Shown here piece by piece: positions 32,142-39,710 of a stretch of 64,000 bases of DNA. This DNA is from a virus. The DNA lies in the IMG/VR virus record IMGVR_UViG_3300020463_003399, positions 25,561 through 89,560 of that record. One strand, given 5' to 3'. Each line of letters starts with the position of its first letter. Position 1 is the stretch's first letter. Under the pieces are notes generated by a model, which was given only the letters and a program-made list of their open reading frames with translations, searched no databases and was not told where the DNA came from. The position numbers and the translations under genes were made by a program.

Positions 32142-32700
32142 TTCGATACAAGATATAGACTTTACAATAAACAAAGAAATGCTAATCGAAGAAAGTAAAG
32201 TTTGTGATTACGTACCTATCAATCGTGTAACTCTGAGGCGTGTAAAGATGGGAAGTTATGCAGAAACAAAAGGTAAGAAGTTTTCTGATTTTCTAAATGA
32301 AGAAGACAAAGATTGGTGGTTAAAGCAAAATACATGGCAATCTAGTATGAATGCAGATGCAGAAATGTTATTTAAAATGCCAGAAACTACAAGAATACTT
32401 GCACACTTTAAAGAGAAATTACAAACAGAAAATATTGAGGCAAACTTCTTTACTCAAAAACAAGGCACAAGTGTAAAGATGCACGTAGATGTTGGAACAC
32501 CATGTGCTATTAATTTTATTATAAAAGGCGAAGAAACGCCTATCGTATTTGAAGATGAAGGTACTTTCTTTTATAAAAATGCTTTGCTTAATGTAAGTAA
32601 AAAACATATGGTACCAGAACAAGAAACAACTGATAGAATGCTTTTCAAGTTAAGAATATTAGACTTAACTTTTGACGAAGCAAAGGAAAGGCTATGCTAA
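32134..32700 (+). CDS. 2-oxoglutarate/Fe(II)-oxygenase-like protein B
   Basis: A diverged tandem copy of the preceding gene, with His117-x-Asp119 (MHVDVGTPCAINFIIKG), His158 (KKHMVPEQ) and Arg168 (DRMLFKLRI). I start it at GTG 32134, seven bases after GGAG; a TTG lies one codon earlier. It overlaps the upstream stop and the downstream desaturase start, so the three are coupled. The two copies differ most in the N-terminal 100 residues, suggesting different substrates or a heterodimer. Confidence 0.7.
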   Translation: MSNSIQDIDFTINKEMLIEESKVCDYVPINRVTLRRVKMGSYAETKGKKFSDFLNEEDKDWWLKQNTWQSSMNADAEMLFKMPETTRILAHFKEKLQTENIEANFFTQKQGTSVKMHVDVGTPCAINFIIKGEETPIVFEDEGTFFYKNALLNVSKKHMVPEQETTDRMLFKLRILDLTFDEAKERLC

Positions 32701-33371
32701 ACAAAAGTCAGATATTCATATTACTACATCACATATCTTTAGCTATTGGACTTGCTATGTATGGCTTTCAGTGGCAATGGGCTATTGTAGTATTTCTATT
32801 CAGTATGTTTTGGGCATGGATAGTAGGCAATAATATAAATCACTATTACTTTGCACATGCAACATACAAAGATAGCTTAAAAAGTTATTTCTATACTTTT
32901 CTTTGTTTAACATCTGGACTAGGTTCACCTTTATCTTTTAGTGCATCACATAGACAACATCACAAATATACAGATACAGAAAAAGATCCACACTCACCTC
33001 ATCATATAGGCTGGAAACGTGTTTACTTTTTAGATTGGGCACCACAGAATATCAGTCGTGGAATAATTAGAGATTTTGTTAGAAGTAAGTTTCAAATATG
33101 GGTTCACAAACACTGGTATCAATTACACATTGGTATCGTAATTATCATTGCTCTTATAGATTTAAGACTATTGTTTTTTGGTCTTTCTCCAGGAGTTCTT
33201 TATAGTTTTCATAGTGGAAGTCTAACAAACACACTTTCTCATATAGGTGGAGAACATAGAAACGTTTGGTATCTAAGACCTTTTATTTGGTGGGGTTGGG
33301 CACATGGTGACCATCATAGTGGTAAGTTTGACAGATATAAAAGCAGTAGAGTCTATTCAGATAACTATTGA
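32694..33371 (+). CDS. Membrane fatty-acid desaturase
   Basis: An acyl-CoA/acyl-lipid desaturase of the membrane di-iron class. All three histidine boxes are present: His50-x4-His55 (HYYFAH), His86-RQ-HH (HRQHH, 86-90) and HGDHH (204-208); hydrophobic spans lie at about 10-45, 65-80, 140-165. SLTNTLSHIGG resembles the conserved Asn-His stretch of delta-9 enzymes. At 225 residues it is shorter than bacterial delta-9 desaturases (about 300) but the catalytic parts are intact. It introduces a double bond in acyl chains and uses iron and oxygen, like the two genes before it. Confidence 0.85.
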   Translation: MLNKSQIFILLHHISLAIGLAMYGFQWQWAIVVFLFSMFWAWIVGNNINHYYFAHATYKDSLKSYFYTFLCLTSGLGSPLSFSASHRQHHKYTDTEKDPHSPHHIGWKRVYFLDWAPQNISRGIIRDFVRSKFQIWVHKHWYQLHIGIVIIIALIDLRLLFFGLSPGVLYSFHSGSLTNTLSHIGGEHRNVWYLRPFIWWGWAHGDHHSGKFDRYKSSRVYSDNY

Positions 33372-33396
33372 CAATCAATATTAAAAAATGTATAAT
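33368..33396 (+). promoter_or_regulatory. Sigma70-like promoter
   Basis: TTGACA overlaps the desaturase stop codon; a perfect TATAAT follows after 17 bases. Confidence 0.87.
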
Positions 33397-33421
33397 ACAT
33401 ATATAATACGGAGTTGAAGCC

Positions 33422-33730
33422 ATGGCTGAAATGTTGAAACATTCAAATGTCAAAGAAAGATTAAAAAGACTTAGAGAAATAAGCGGTAAGGTAGAACATC
33501 TTAGAAGATTTCACAGTGACTTTGAAAACAAAGAATTTTTAAAATGGACACCAATAACTCATGAGGATATCAATTATGATAGACTTATTTTGTTTCAAAA
33601 AGCAGGATATGTTACTCAGTTAGTCGATTGGTGCAATACACATTGTCAAGACTATTATGTTGCGTATCAAGGAAAATTCTACTTTAAGAATGAAAATGAT
33701 GCCGCATACTTTACAATGTACTGGAAATAG
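33422..33730 (+). CDS. Small early protein
   Basis: A 102-residue protein with a basic helical N-terminus (KERLKRLREISGKVEHLRRF) and an aromatic C-terminal part (YYVAYQGKFYFKNENDAAYF). ACGGAG lies before the ATG. No family recognised. Confidence 0.6.
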   Translation: MAEMLKHSNVKERLKRLREISGKVEHLRRFHSDFENKEFLKWTPITHEDINYDRLILFQKAGYVTQLVDWCNTHCQDYYVAYQGKFYFKNENDAAYFTMYWK

Positions 33731-33738
33731 TATATAAT
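33710..33738 (+). promoter_or_regulatory. Sigma70-like promoter within the end of the upstream gene
   Basis: TTTACA and TATAAT are 17 bases apart. The predicted start is at or next to the ATG at 33745, with no Shine-Dalgarno. Confidence 0.65.
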
Positions 33739-33744
33739 AAAGAT

Positions 33745-34332
33745 ATGAAAGTACAAACAGATATTGATATTGATGTTGTCGATAGAGATAGTGTGCTAAC
33801 ACATTTTCGACACATAAATGCAAGTATTAAAAAAGGAAAAGAATATACAAAACATAACAGTGGTGTATATCTTCAACCTATTCCTTTTGATCCTATTTCT
33901 GAATTAGCAACTATAGAATACAAAGAGGCAGAAGAAAGAGGATATTTTAAATTAGATTTTCTCAATAATACTTTGTATGAAGGTATCAAAGATGAAAAGC
34001 ATTTAGATGAATTAATTGCAAGAGAACCTATCTGGGATTTATTGCAACACGAAGATGTGATTAAAAATCTAGTGCATGTACACAATCACTTAAATGTCTT
34101 ACAAGTAATGAAACCTAAAAGTGTTGAAGAATTAGCAGAAGTTCTAGCAGTGATTAGACCTGCTAAAAGACATTTACTTAATGAAAGTAAAGAAAAGATT
34201 AGTAGTGAAGTGTGGGTAAAACCCGATGATGGATCTTACTATTTCAAAAAAGCACATGCTATTGCATATGCATTAAGTATTGTAGTTCAGCTTAATCTAT
34301 TTTGCGAACAAGTTGAACAGAACGCCTCTTAA
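33745..34332 (+). CDS. Small protein resembling a fragment of DNA polymerase III alpha
   Basis: The 195-residue protein appears to be a condensed piece of the PolIII-alpha catalytic region: TDIDIDVVDRDSVLTHFRHI recalls the PDIDIDF motif with its two catalytic acids, YKEAEERGYFKLDFLNNTLY recalls the palm segment around the third Asp (LGLVKFDLLGL), and LKPKSVEELAEVLAVIRPAK recalls 'LKP.S.EDL..VIALYRPG'; HAIAYALSIVVQLNL recalls the later 'HS.AYG..AY'. It is far too short to be a full polymerase. A regulatory, inhibitory or templating-accessory role is open. Confidence 0.6.
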   Translation: MKVQTDIDIDVVDRDSVLTHFRHINASIKKGKEYTKHNSGVYLQPIPFDPISELATIEYKEAEERGYFKLDFLNNTLYEGIKDEKHLDELIAREPIWDLLQHEDVIKNLVHVHNHLNVLQVMKPKSVEELAEVLAVIRPAKRHLLNESKEKISSEVWVKPDDGSYYFKKAHAIAYALSIVVQLNLFCEQVEQNAS

Positions 34333-34696
34333 TACGTTTCTTAATAATATTAGATAGACTTGTTTCAGGACCCCATAGTACTTGGGTGTCTTTTGAATTC
34401 ATATTAAGTATCCAATTTCTATATAAACTTATCTGACTGCCTAAGAATAAATTGATAGGCATAAGTCTATTTGATTCCCACCACCATTGTTCACCTAACT
34501 CAATGAACTTTTTTCTTAACTTAGGTGATGGTATTTCTTCAAAGTTATACATTGAAGTTATCACTTGGTCAGAATTTATTATTATACCTAGATACTCTTT
34601 ATACTCTTTCTTATTACCGTACCTGACATACGAAAAGAAAGGATAATTTTCTTGCATCCATTTGACTTTATCTTGCTCCATCGTTATATTTAGCAT
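34292..34696 (-). CDS. Conserved-type phage protein on the minus strand
   Basis: A 134-residue protein on the opposite strand, converging with the PolIII-like gene (41-base overlap). The pattern YKEYLGIIINSDQVITSMYN, ELGEQWWWESNRLMPINLFL and KKRIKRRSVQLVRKID fits a family of uncharacterised phage proteins that I remember only as hypothetical. The upstream side has no clear Shine-Dalgarno; an alternative start is the ATG at 34681. Codon use and motif conservation argue that it is real. Confidence 0.6.
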   Translation of the reverse strand: MLNITMEQDKVKWMQENYPFFSYVRYGNKKEYKEYLGIIINSDQVITSMYNFEEIPSPKLRKKFIELGEQWWWESNRLMPINLFLGSQISLYRNWILNMNSKDTQVLWGPETSLSNIIKKRIKRRSVQLVRKID

Positions 34697-34719
34697 GGTT
34701 AGGAAAGTGGTCTCTGGGA

Positions 34720-34728
34720 GATAAATAC
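34720..34728 (+). promoter_or_regulatory. Late-type box five bases before an ATG
   Basis: GATAAATAC ends four bases before the ATG at 34733. Using the T4 convention (box at -13 to -6), the start would be the A of that ATG. Confidence 0.6.
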
Positions 34729-34732
34729 ATAT

Positions 34733-35533
34733 ATGATAAACGTCAATATGTATCAGTATGAAAGAGATATTGAAATTGCTTGTTTAGATGGTGACAATAC
34801 AAGCACTATGACAAACTACCTGGGGAATATGCCAATGTACGATGTAACACACAAACTTCATAAGGGTATTGATAATACTCTTAGATTTAAATTAAAAGAT
34901 ACAGATAGAAAACCTATCGATTTAACTAACAAAACTATTATATGGAAAATGTATGATAGGGAATCAAGAGAAAATGTACTATTCAAATACCTTACTGTCA
35001 CCAACGGAACCAAAGGTATGGCATCTTTAGTAGTTCCAACAACTGATACAATCATGCTTTCTCAGGGCTTTTATCAATTTGCAATGTATACAGTAGAAAA
35101 TGGTGTAGAACAAATCATCTATACAGACACAAATGACAACGCAAAGGGATCGATTGAATTAATTGACGATGTTTATCCAGAATTCGAACCATCACAAGAG
35201 TCAACTTCATTCTTTGATGATGGTAATTACTTTATATCTACTGCTTTTGATGGCTCAGGCAAGACATCAAAATCAAAATCAATACATACTTTAGCATTAT
35301 ACTTTGATGGTTTTACAGGTACAGTAGAAATACAAGGTGATTTAAGTGAACAACCAAGTAGTACTCATGACGATTGGTTCTTGATATCACCAAAACTATT
35401 TTCAAATCCATCGATTACTATCAATAACGAAACAGGCGTACAAGCATTTGTACTTGAAGCAAACGTAAATTGGATAAGAGTTCGATATACTGCGACAGCC
35501 GGAACAATTAAAAAAGTACTTTTAAGAAACTAA
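34733..35533 (+). CDS. Virion protein with baseplate-upper-protein-like N-terminus
   Basis: A 266-residue beta-rich protein. Residues about 35-135 (IDNTLRFKLKDTDRKPIDLT, IIWKMYDRESRENVLFKYLT, GFYQFAMYTVENG) have the Ig-like pattern of baseplate or receptor-binding N-terminal domains (BppU type); residues 165-266 form a second beta domain (LYFDGFTGTVEIQGDLSEQP). With a late-type box it is probably a tail or fibre component. GGGAG lies upstream of the box, so a transcript starting at the ATG would lack it. Confidence 0.6.
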   Translation: MINVNMYQYERDIEIACLDGDNTSTMTNYLGNMPMYDVTHKLHKGIDNTLRFKLKDTDRKPIDLTNKTIIWKMYDRESRENVLFKYLTVTNGTKGMASLVVPTTDTIMLSQGFYQFAMYTVENGVEQIIYTDTNDNAKGSIELIDDVYPEFEPSQESTSFFDDGNYFISTAFDGSGKTSKSKSIHTLALYFDGFTGTVEIQGDLSEQPSSTHDDWFLISPKLFSNPSITINNETGVQAFVLEANVNWIRVRYTATAGTIKKVLLRN

Positions 35534-35538
35534 TTCGC

Positions 35539-35567
35539 TTGACTTCCTGGTCCTAGTTTGCTATTAT
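35539..35567 (+). promoter_or_regulatory. Sigma70-like promoter of primase, start site at the ATG
   Basis: TTGACT and TATTAT are 17 bases apart; the ATG follows six bases after the -10 box and there is no Shine-Dalgarno. Confidence 0.75.
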
Positions 35568-35573
35568 ACTAGT

Positions 35574-36575
35574 ATGGACCTTCAGCAAAAAATATATCAG
35601 CATATACCTGGTAAGAATAGACAATCAAGTGGTGGTTGGCTTAGTTTCAACTGCCCTTGTTGTGTCGAGGAAGGCGAATCTCGACTAGATAATAGAATGC
35701 GTGGGGGTGTTCGAAGTGACGGTGACTCCATATCATACCACTGTTTTAACTGTGGATTCACTGCAAGTCATCGAAATGGCAGAATACTTAACAAGAAGTT
35801 TATAAAACTCATGCGTAATCTTAACATTTCTGAAAGTGATATAAAACGTTTACAGTTGGAAGCTATCCGTCAGAAAGAGTTATCTGAAGGTCCATACCTT
35901 TTTGCAAACAAAGTAAAGCAAATAAGAATACCAAAGTTTCAAGAAACTGAGTTGCCAGAAAACTCAGAAAAATTAGAAGTTCTTTTAGCACAAGACAATC
36001 CTTCAGAAGGTGCCATCTTTGCAGTTAAGTATTTGATTGATAGAGGTGTCTATGACCACATAGATAATGTCTATTGGTCTTCACATATGAATTTCAAAAA
36101 CAGAGTTATATTTCCGTTTATTCAAGGAGATGATATAGTTGGTTACACTGCACGTGATATAACTGGCAAGTCTTCTTCAAAATATATTACAAAATCTCCT
36201 AAAGCATTTTTGCACAACACAGACAAAATAAAAAGCAAGACTAAATATCTTATAGTATGTGAAGGCATTATAGATGCGTTAGCATTAGATTGTGTGGCTA
36301 TCACAAGTAACGAAGCCTCACAAGACCAAATTGATTATATCAATCAGTTTAGAGGCGAAGTGATTGTTTGTCCTGATAGGGATAAAGCAGGAGAGAAACT
36401 AATCAAACAAGCCCAGGAAAATGGCTGGAGTGTATCTTTTCCTATGTGGGAAGATGATATCAAAGATGCCGCTGATGCAATACAACGATATGGAAAGTTG
36501 TATACTTTAAAGAGTATCATAGATGCACGTATTAGCAACAACACTAAAATAAGTGTGAAAATGAGAATAGGATAA
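35574..36575 (+). CDS. 61: DNA primase (gp61-like)
   Basis: The primase makes RNA primers with the gp41 helicase (40623). A zinc-binding domain lies at the N-terminus (CPCC near residues 26-29 and CFNCGF near 60-65). The TOPRIM domain follows: YLIVCEGIIDALAL (catalytic Glu) near 222-235 and VIVCPDRDKAGEKL (Asp-x-Asp) near 262-275. 333 residues is close to T4 gp61 (342). Start is supported by the promoter position but without ribosome-binding site. Confidence 0.9.
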   Translation: MDLQQKIYQHIPGKNRQSSGGWLSFNCPCCVEEGESRLDNRMRGGVRSDGDSISYHCFNCGFTASHRNGRILNKKFIKLMRNLNISESDIKRLQLEAIRQKELSEGPYLFANKVKQIRIPKFQETELPENSEKLEVLLAQDNPSEGAIFAVKYLIDRGVYDHIDNVYWSSHMNFKNRVIFPFIQGDDIVGYTARDITGKSSSKYITKSPKAFLHNTDKIKSKTKYLIVCEGIIDALALDCVAITSNEASQDQIDYINQFRGEVIVCPDRDKAGEKLIKQAQENGWSVSFPMWEDDIKDAADAIQRYGKLYTLKSIIDARISNNTKISVKMRIG

Positions 36576-36578
36576 AAA

Positions 36579-37217
36579 ATGAAAAAGAAAATGACGATTA
36601 TTCCAGAGCCAAAAGAACAACCAAAACCAACTCCACCACCTCCAATGCCTCAACCGCCTGCTCCTCCAAAACTACCGGGAGAATACAGTAAAGACAATGG
36701 TGTTCTGTTTATGGACAAAGAGTTTAATCAAGAAAACTGCATGCCTTTGGTAAAAATGATTATTGAATATAATCTTATGCCAAAAGATAAAGCACCAAAT
36801 ACAATTCATCTGTATATTAATTCTCCAGGAGGGTTAGTAGATAGTTGTATGCATTTAATCGATACAATCAAGCAATCAAGAATTCCAGTTCATACATATG
36901 GTATGGGATCAATCGCTAGTTGTGGCGTCATGCTTATGATGTCTGGTGTAAAAGGTCATAGATATCTTACACACAATACTGCGGTCATGTCACACGAATT
37001 CAGTGGTGGGCAAAAAGGTCAGTATCATGATATGCTAGATAGTAAAAAGCATATGGATTGGACTAACGAAAAGCTATTAGAACATTATATCAAATGTACA
37101 GGTAAAACAAAAACTTACATTCGTAAGCATTTACTAGCACCAAAGACGGATCATTGGTTAACACCAGAAGAAGCGGTCAAACATGGTATCGCTGATAAAG
37201 TAATTAAGACTTATTAG
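36579..37217 (+). CDS. ClpP-like serine protease
   Basis: The catalytic triad is readable: Ser114 in GSIASCGVML, His139 in VMSHEFSGGQKG and Asp191 in KTDHWLTPEEAVKHG, plus the substrate-strand motif INSPGG at 80-85. Unlike host ClpP there is a Pro-rich N-terminal extension (residues 7-34) in place of the normal axial loop that docks with ClpX or ClpA, so the phage protein may act with different partners, mix with host ClpP rings, or process phage proteins such as the prohead. Starts three bases after the primase gene. Confidence 0.88.
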   Translation: MKKKMTIIPEPKEQPKPTPPPPMPQPPAPPKLPGEYSKDNGVLFMDKEFNQENCMPLVKMIIEYNLMPKDKAPNTIHLYINSPGGLVDSCMHLIDTIKQSRIPVHTYGMGSIASCGVMLMMSGVKGHRYLTHNTAVMSHEFSGGQKGQYHDMLDSKKHMDWTNEKLLEHYIKCTGKTKTYIRKHLLAPKTDHWLTPEEAVKHGIADKVIKTY

Positions 37218-37237
37218 ACCTTTTTTCAAATTTATCA

Positions 37238-37266
37238 TTGACAATCGACAATAAATTTGCTATTCT
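37238..37266 (+). promoter_or_regulatory. Sigma70-like promoter of the prs-psiE-proX-proW operon
   Basis: TTGACA and TATTCT are 17 bases apart. The leader carries GAGGTG before the prs start. Confidence 0.85.
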
Positions 37267-37300
37267 AGTAGTATTAAACTAGTTCAGAGGTGTAAAGTGT

Positions 37301-38269
37301 ATGAAAATTATATCTGGTAACAGTAATAGAGAATTGGCTCAATCTATTGCTGAACATTGTTTCAGTGATTTAGTGCCGGCTAACATTACTACATTCGCAG
37401 ATGGCGAGTGTAACATAGAATTTCAAGAAAACATTAGAGGTGAAGATGTTTTTATAATTCAAAGTACAAGTAGTCCAGTAAATGATAATCTAATGGAACT
37501 TATGATTATGATTGATGCGGCAAAACGTAGTTCAGCAAAAAGAATTACGGCAGTTATTCCTTACTTTGGATATGCAAGACAAGACAGAAAGAGTGCATCA
37601 CGTACTCCTATCTCTGCAAAACTTGTCGCTAACTTAATTACTAAAGCAGGTGCTGATAGAATTTTAACTATGGACTTACATGCTGGTCAAATTCAGGGCT
37701 TCTTTGATATTCCCGTAGATGATTTAACGAGCAGGTTGGTCTTTGTCAAAGATATCAAAAAGACTATTGGTGTCATTGACGATCCAGCAGTAAATCAAGT
37801 AGAAACAGTATTCGTTTCACCAGATGCTGGTGGTACAGTAAGAGCAAGAAAATTTGCTGATATGTTTCATGCCAATTATGCTATCGTTGACAAACGTAGA
37901 CCTGAGGCAGGAAAAAGCGAAGTAATGAATCTTATAGGTGATGTTAAAGGAAAACATGCAATTCTTGTAGATGATATAATTGATAGTGGTGGAACTTTAT
38001 GTAATGCCGCCAAAGCAATTATGGATCAAGGTGCAATGAGTGTTAGAGCATATATTACACATGGTGTTTTAACAAATGGTGCTTGTAAGAAAATTGAAAA
38101 GAGTGTGTTGGATGAATGCATTATCACAGACAGTATAAAATTTAATTGTCCTGATGGTTGCAAAAAGACACGTGTAGTTAGTGTATGTAGTTTATTTGGC
38201 GAAGCTATACGTAGAGTAAGTAATGAGGAAAGTGTAAGTAGTTTGTTTACACATAAAGTTCCTAATTAA
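37301..38269 (+). CDS. prs: Ribose-phosphate pyrophosphokinase (PRPP synthetase)
   Basis: Makes PRPP from ribose-5-phosphate and ATP, feeding purine, pyrimidine and NAD synthesis. Family motifs are intact: [20 protein letters not shown], the ATP loop [27 protein letters not shown], the flexible loop [15 protein letters not shown] and the PRPP site [14 protein letters not shown]. 322 residues is the full length. It heads an early operon with a PsiE-like protein and an osmolyte transporter, and complements the phosphoribosyltransferase at 28280 and ribonucleotide reductase. Confidence 0.94.
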   Translation: MKIISGNSNRELAQSIAEHCFSDLVPANITTFADGECNIEFQENIRGEDVFIIQSTSSPVNDNLMELMIMIDAAKRSSAKRITAVIPYFGYARQDRKSASRTPISAKLVANLITKAGADRILTMDLHAGQIQGFFDIPVDDLTSRLVFVKDIKKTIGVIDDPAVNQVETVFVSPDAGGTVRARKFADMFHANYAIVDKRRPEAGKSEVMNLIGDVKGKHAILVDDIIDSGGTLCNAAKAIMDQGAMSVRAYITHGVLTNGACKKIEKSVLDECIITDSIKFNCPDGCKKTRVVSVCSLFGEAIRRVSNEESVSSLFTHKVPN

Positions 38270-38283
38270 TAGTAAGGGGTAAA

Positions 38284-38712
38284 ATGATTAGAGAGACAGA
38301 TTGGTCTAAGAAATTACATTGGACAACAACAGTAAGTGAAAAATTATTATTAGGTGTCGTAGGTACACTAACGATGGTTGCGGCTGGGTTAGACATTTAC
38401 GATATGATAATAGTAAAATTCAAAATTGAACTAGCAGATTTATTTCTGTTATTCATCTATGCAGAGATAGTTGGTATGGTAGGTGCCTTTTACGCAAGTA
38501 ATAGAATACCTGTCACGTTACCAATTATAATTGCAATAACGGCTTTATGTAGATTGATTGTTCTACACAGTAAAGAAGCCGAACCTCTCGTACTTGTTGC
38601 AGAGGCTGGTGCTATTTTAGTATTAGCTGGTGCGGCATATATGATGAGTCTTAAAGATAAACTAAGTCTAGAAAAAGCAGACTTACGAAAAAAGCAAAAG
38701 GTAAAACAATGA
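38284..38712 (+). CDS. PsiE-like phosphate-starvation-type membrane protein
   Basis: A 142-residue protein with four predicted membrane spans (about 22-44, 51-74, 80-96, 103-121). The segment LADLFLLFIYAEIVGMVGAF, then ITALCRLIVLHSKEAEPLVL, closely follows E. coli PsiE (LVVYFLYFEFIALIVKYF, then ITAIVRLIIVDHKSPLDVL). PsiE is phosphate-starvation induced but its function is unknown. Placed between prs and the transporter genes in one operon; start follows AAGGGGTAAA. Confidence 0.7.
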   Translation: MIRETDWSKKLHWTTTVSEKLLLGVVGTLTMVAAGLDIYDMIIVKFKIELADLFLLFIYAEIVGMVGAFYASNRIPVTLPIIIAITALCRLIVLHSKEAEPLVLVAEAGAILVLAGAAYMMSLKDKLSLEKADLRKKQKVKQ

Positions 38713-39701
38713 AAAAACTACTAAGTGTTCTTACGTTAACCGTAATGTTTCCCATTATGGCGTTCGCAGGAACTGTAAAAATCGCTGAGTTAAATTGGCA
38801 ATCAGGTTCAATGTTAGCAAATATCGATGCTATTATCATTGAAAAAGGATACGGGCATGATGTAGAAATCATTCCTGGAGGAACAGAAGTAACTATTAAC
38901 AGTATGCTATCTAACAGTACACCAGATATTTTTAGTGAGGCATGGGTTAACTTACTAGGTGCAGAGGCAAATACTGCATTATCGTCAGGTACATTAGGAC
39001 TAGTTACTAAAGATATTATTGCTGGTGCAGGCGAAGGCTTTTATATTCCAAGTTATATCTTGGAAGCAAATCCAGAACTAACAAGTTTTGAAGCCGTTCT
39101 AGCAAGACCAGATTTATTTCCACACCCAGAAGATCCATCAAAAGGTGCAATGATGATTTGCCCAGGCGGTTGGTCTTGTCAAAATCAACATATCAATTTG
39201 TTTATTGCATTTGATATGGAAGCAAAAGGCTGGAAACTATTAGATCCAGGTTCAGGTGCAGGAATGGATTCTGCATGGCAAGGAGCAGTTGCTAAAGAAC
39301 AAGCATTGTTTGGTTACTATTGGTCACCAACTGCATTAGTAGGTTCTCTAGGTATTGTTAAACTTGCATGGGATACACCATATGCTGGTGATGATAACTG
39401 GCAGAATTGTATTGCTCAACCGGCTGACACATGTTCAGACCCATTAGCAACTGCAATGCCTGTTGCTGAAACAGGAACAGTTGTAGTACCTGAAAATCTT
39501 ACAACAGGTGTACTACTTTATCTTGCTAAAAGAAAGATGCCAGAAGGTGTAACAGAAACTATGCTAGTGTTTGGAACTGAAAATCAAGCATCGGCAGAAG
39601 ATATGGCTGTTGAGTTTTTACGTTCATACCCAGAAGTATGGGAAAGATGGGTATCATCAAAAGCCAAAGAAAATATTTGGGCAACAGTATTAGCTGACTA
39701 A
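38709..39701 (+). CDS. proX: Glycine betaine/proline-type ABC transporter substrate-binding protein (ProX-like)
   Basis: An N-terminal signal peptide (MKKLLSVLTLTVMFPIMAFA) exports the protein to the periplasm. The mature part follows the OpuAC/ProX fold: KIAELNWQSGSMLANIDAII, PDIFSEAWVN, DPGSGAGMDSAWQGA, FGYYWSPTALVG. Family members bind quaternary amines such as glycine betaine or related osmolytes (choline, proline betaine, DMSP); the Trp and Tyr residues listed are candidates for the aromatic cage. 330 residues is full length. Overlaps the psiE-like stop by four bases and precedes the permease by nine. Confidence 0.9.
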   Translation: MKKLLSVLTLTVMFPIMAFAGTVKIAELNWQSGSMLANIDAIIIEKGYGHDVEIIPGGTEVTINSMLSNSTPDIFSEAWVNLLGAEANTALSSGTLGLVTKDIIAGAGEGFYIPSYILEANPELTSFEAVLARPDLFPHPEDPSKGAMMICPGGWSCQNQHINLFIAFDMEAKGWKLLDPGSGAGMDSAWQGAVAKEQALFGYYWSPTALVGSLGIVKLAWDTPYAGDDNWQNCIAQPADTCSDPLATAMPVAETGTVVVPENLTTGVLLYLAKRKMPEGVTETMLVFGTENQASAEDMAVEFLRSYPEVWERWVSSKAKENIWATVLAD

Positions 39702-39710
39702 GGAAACAAC

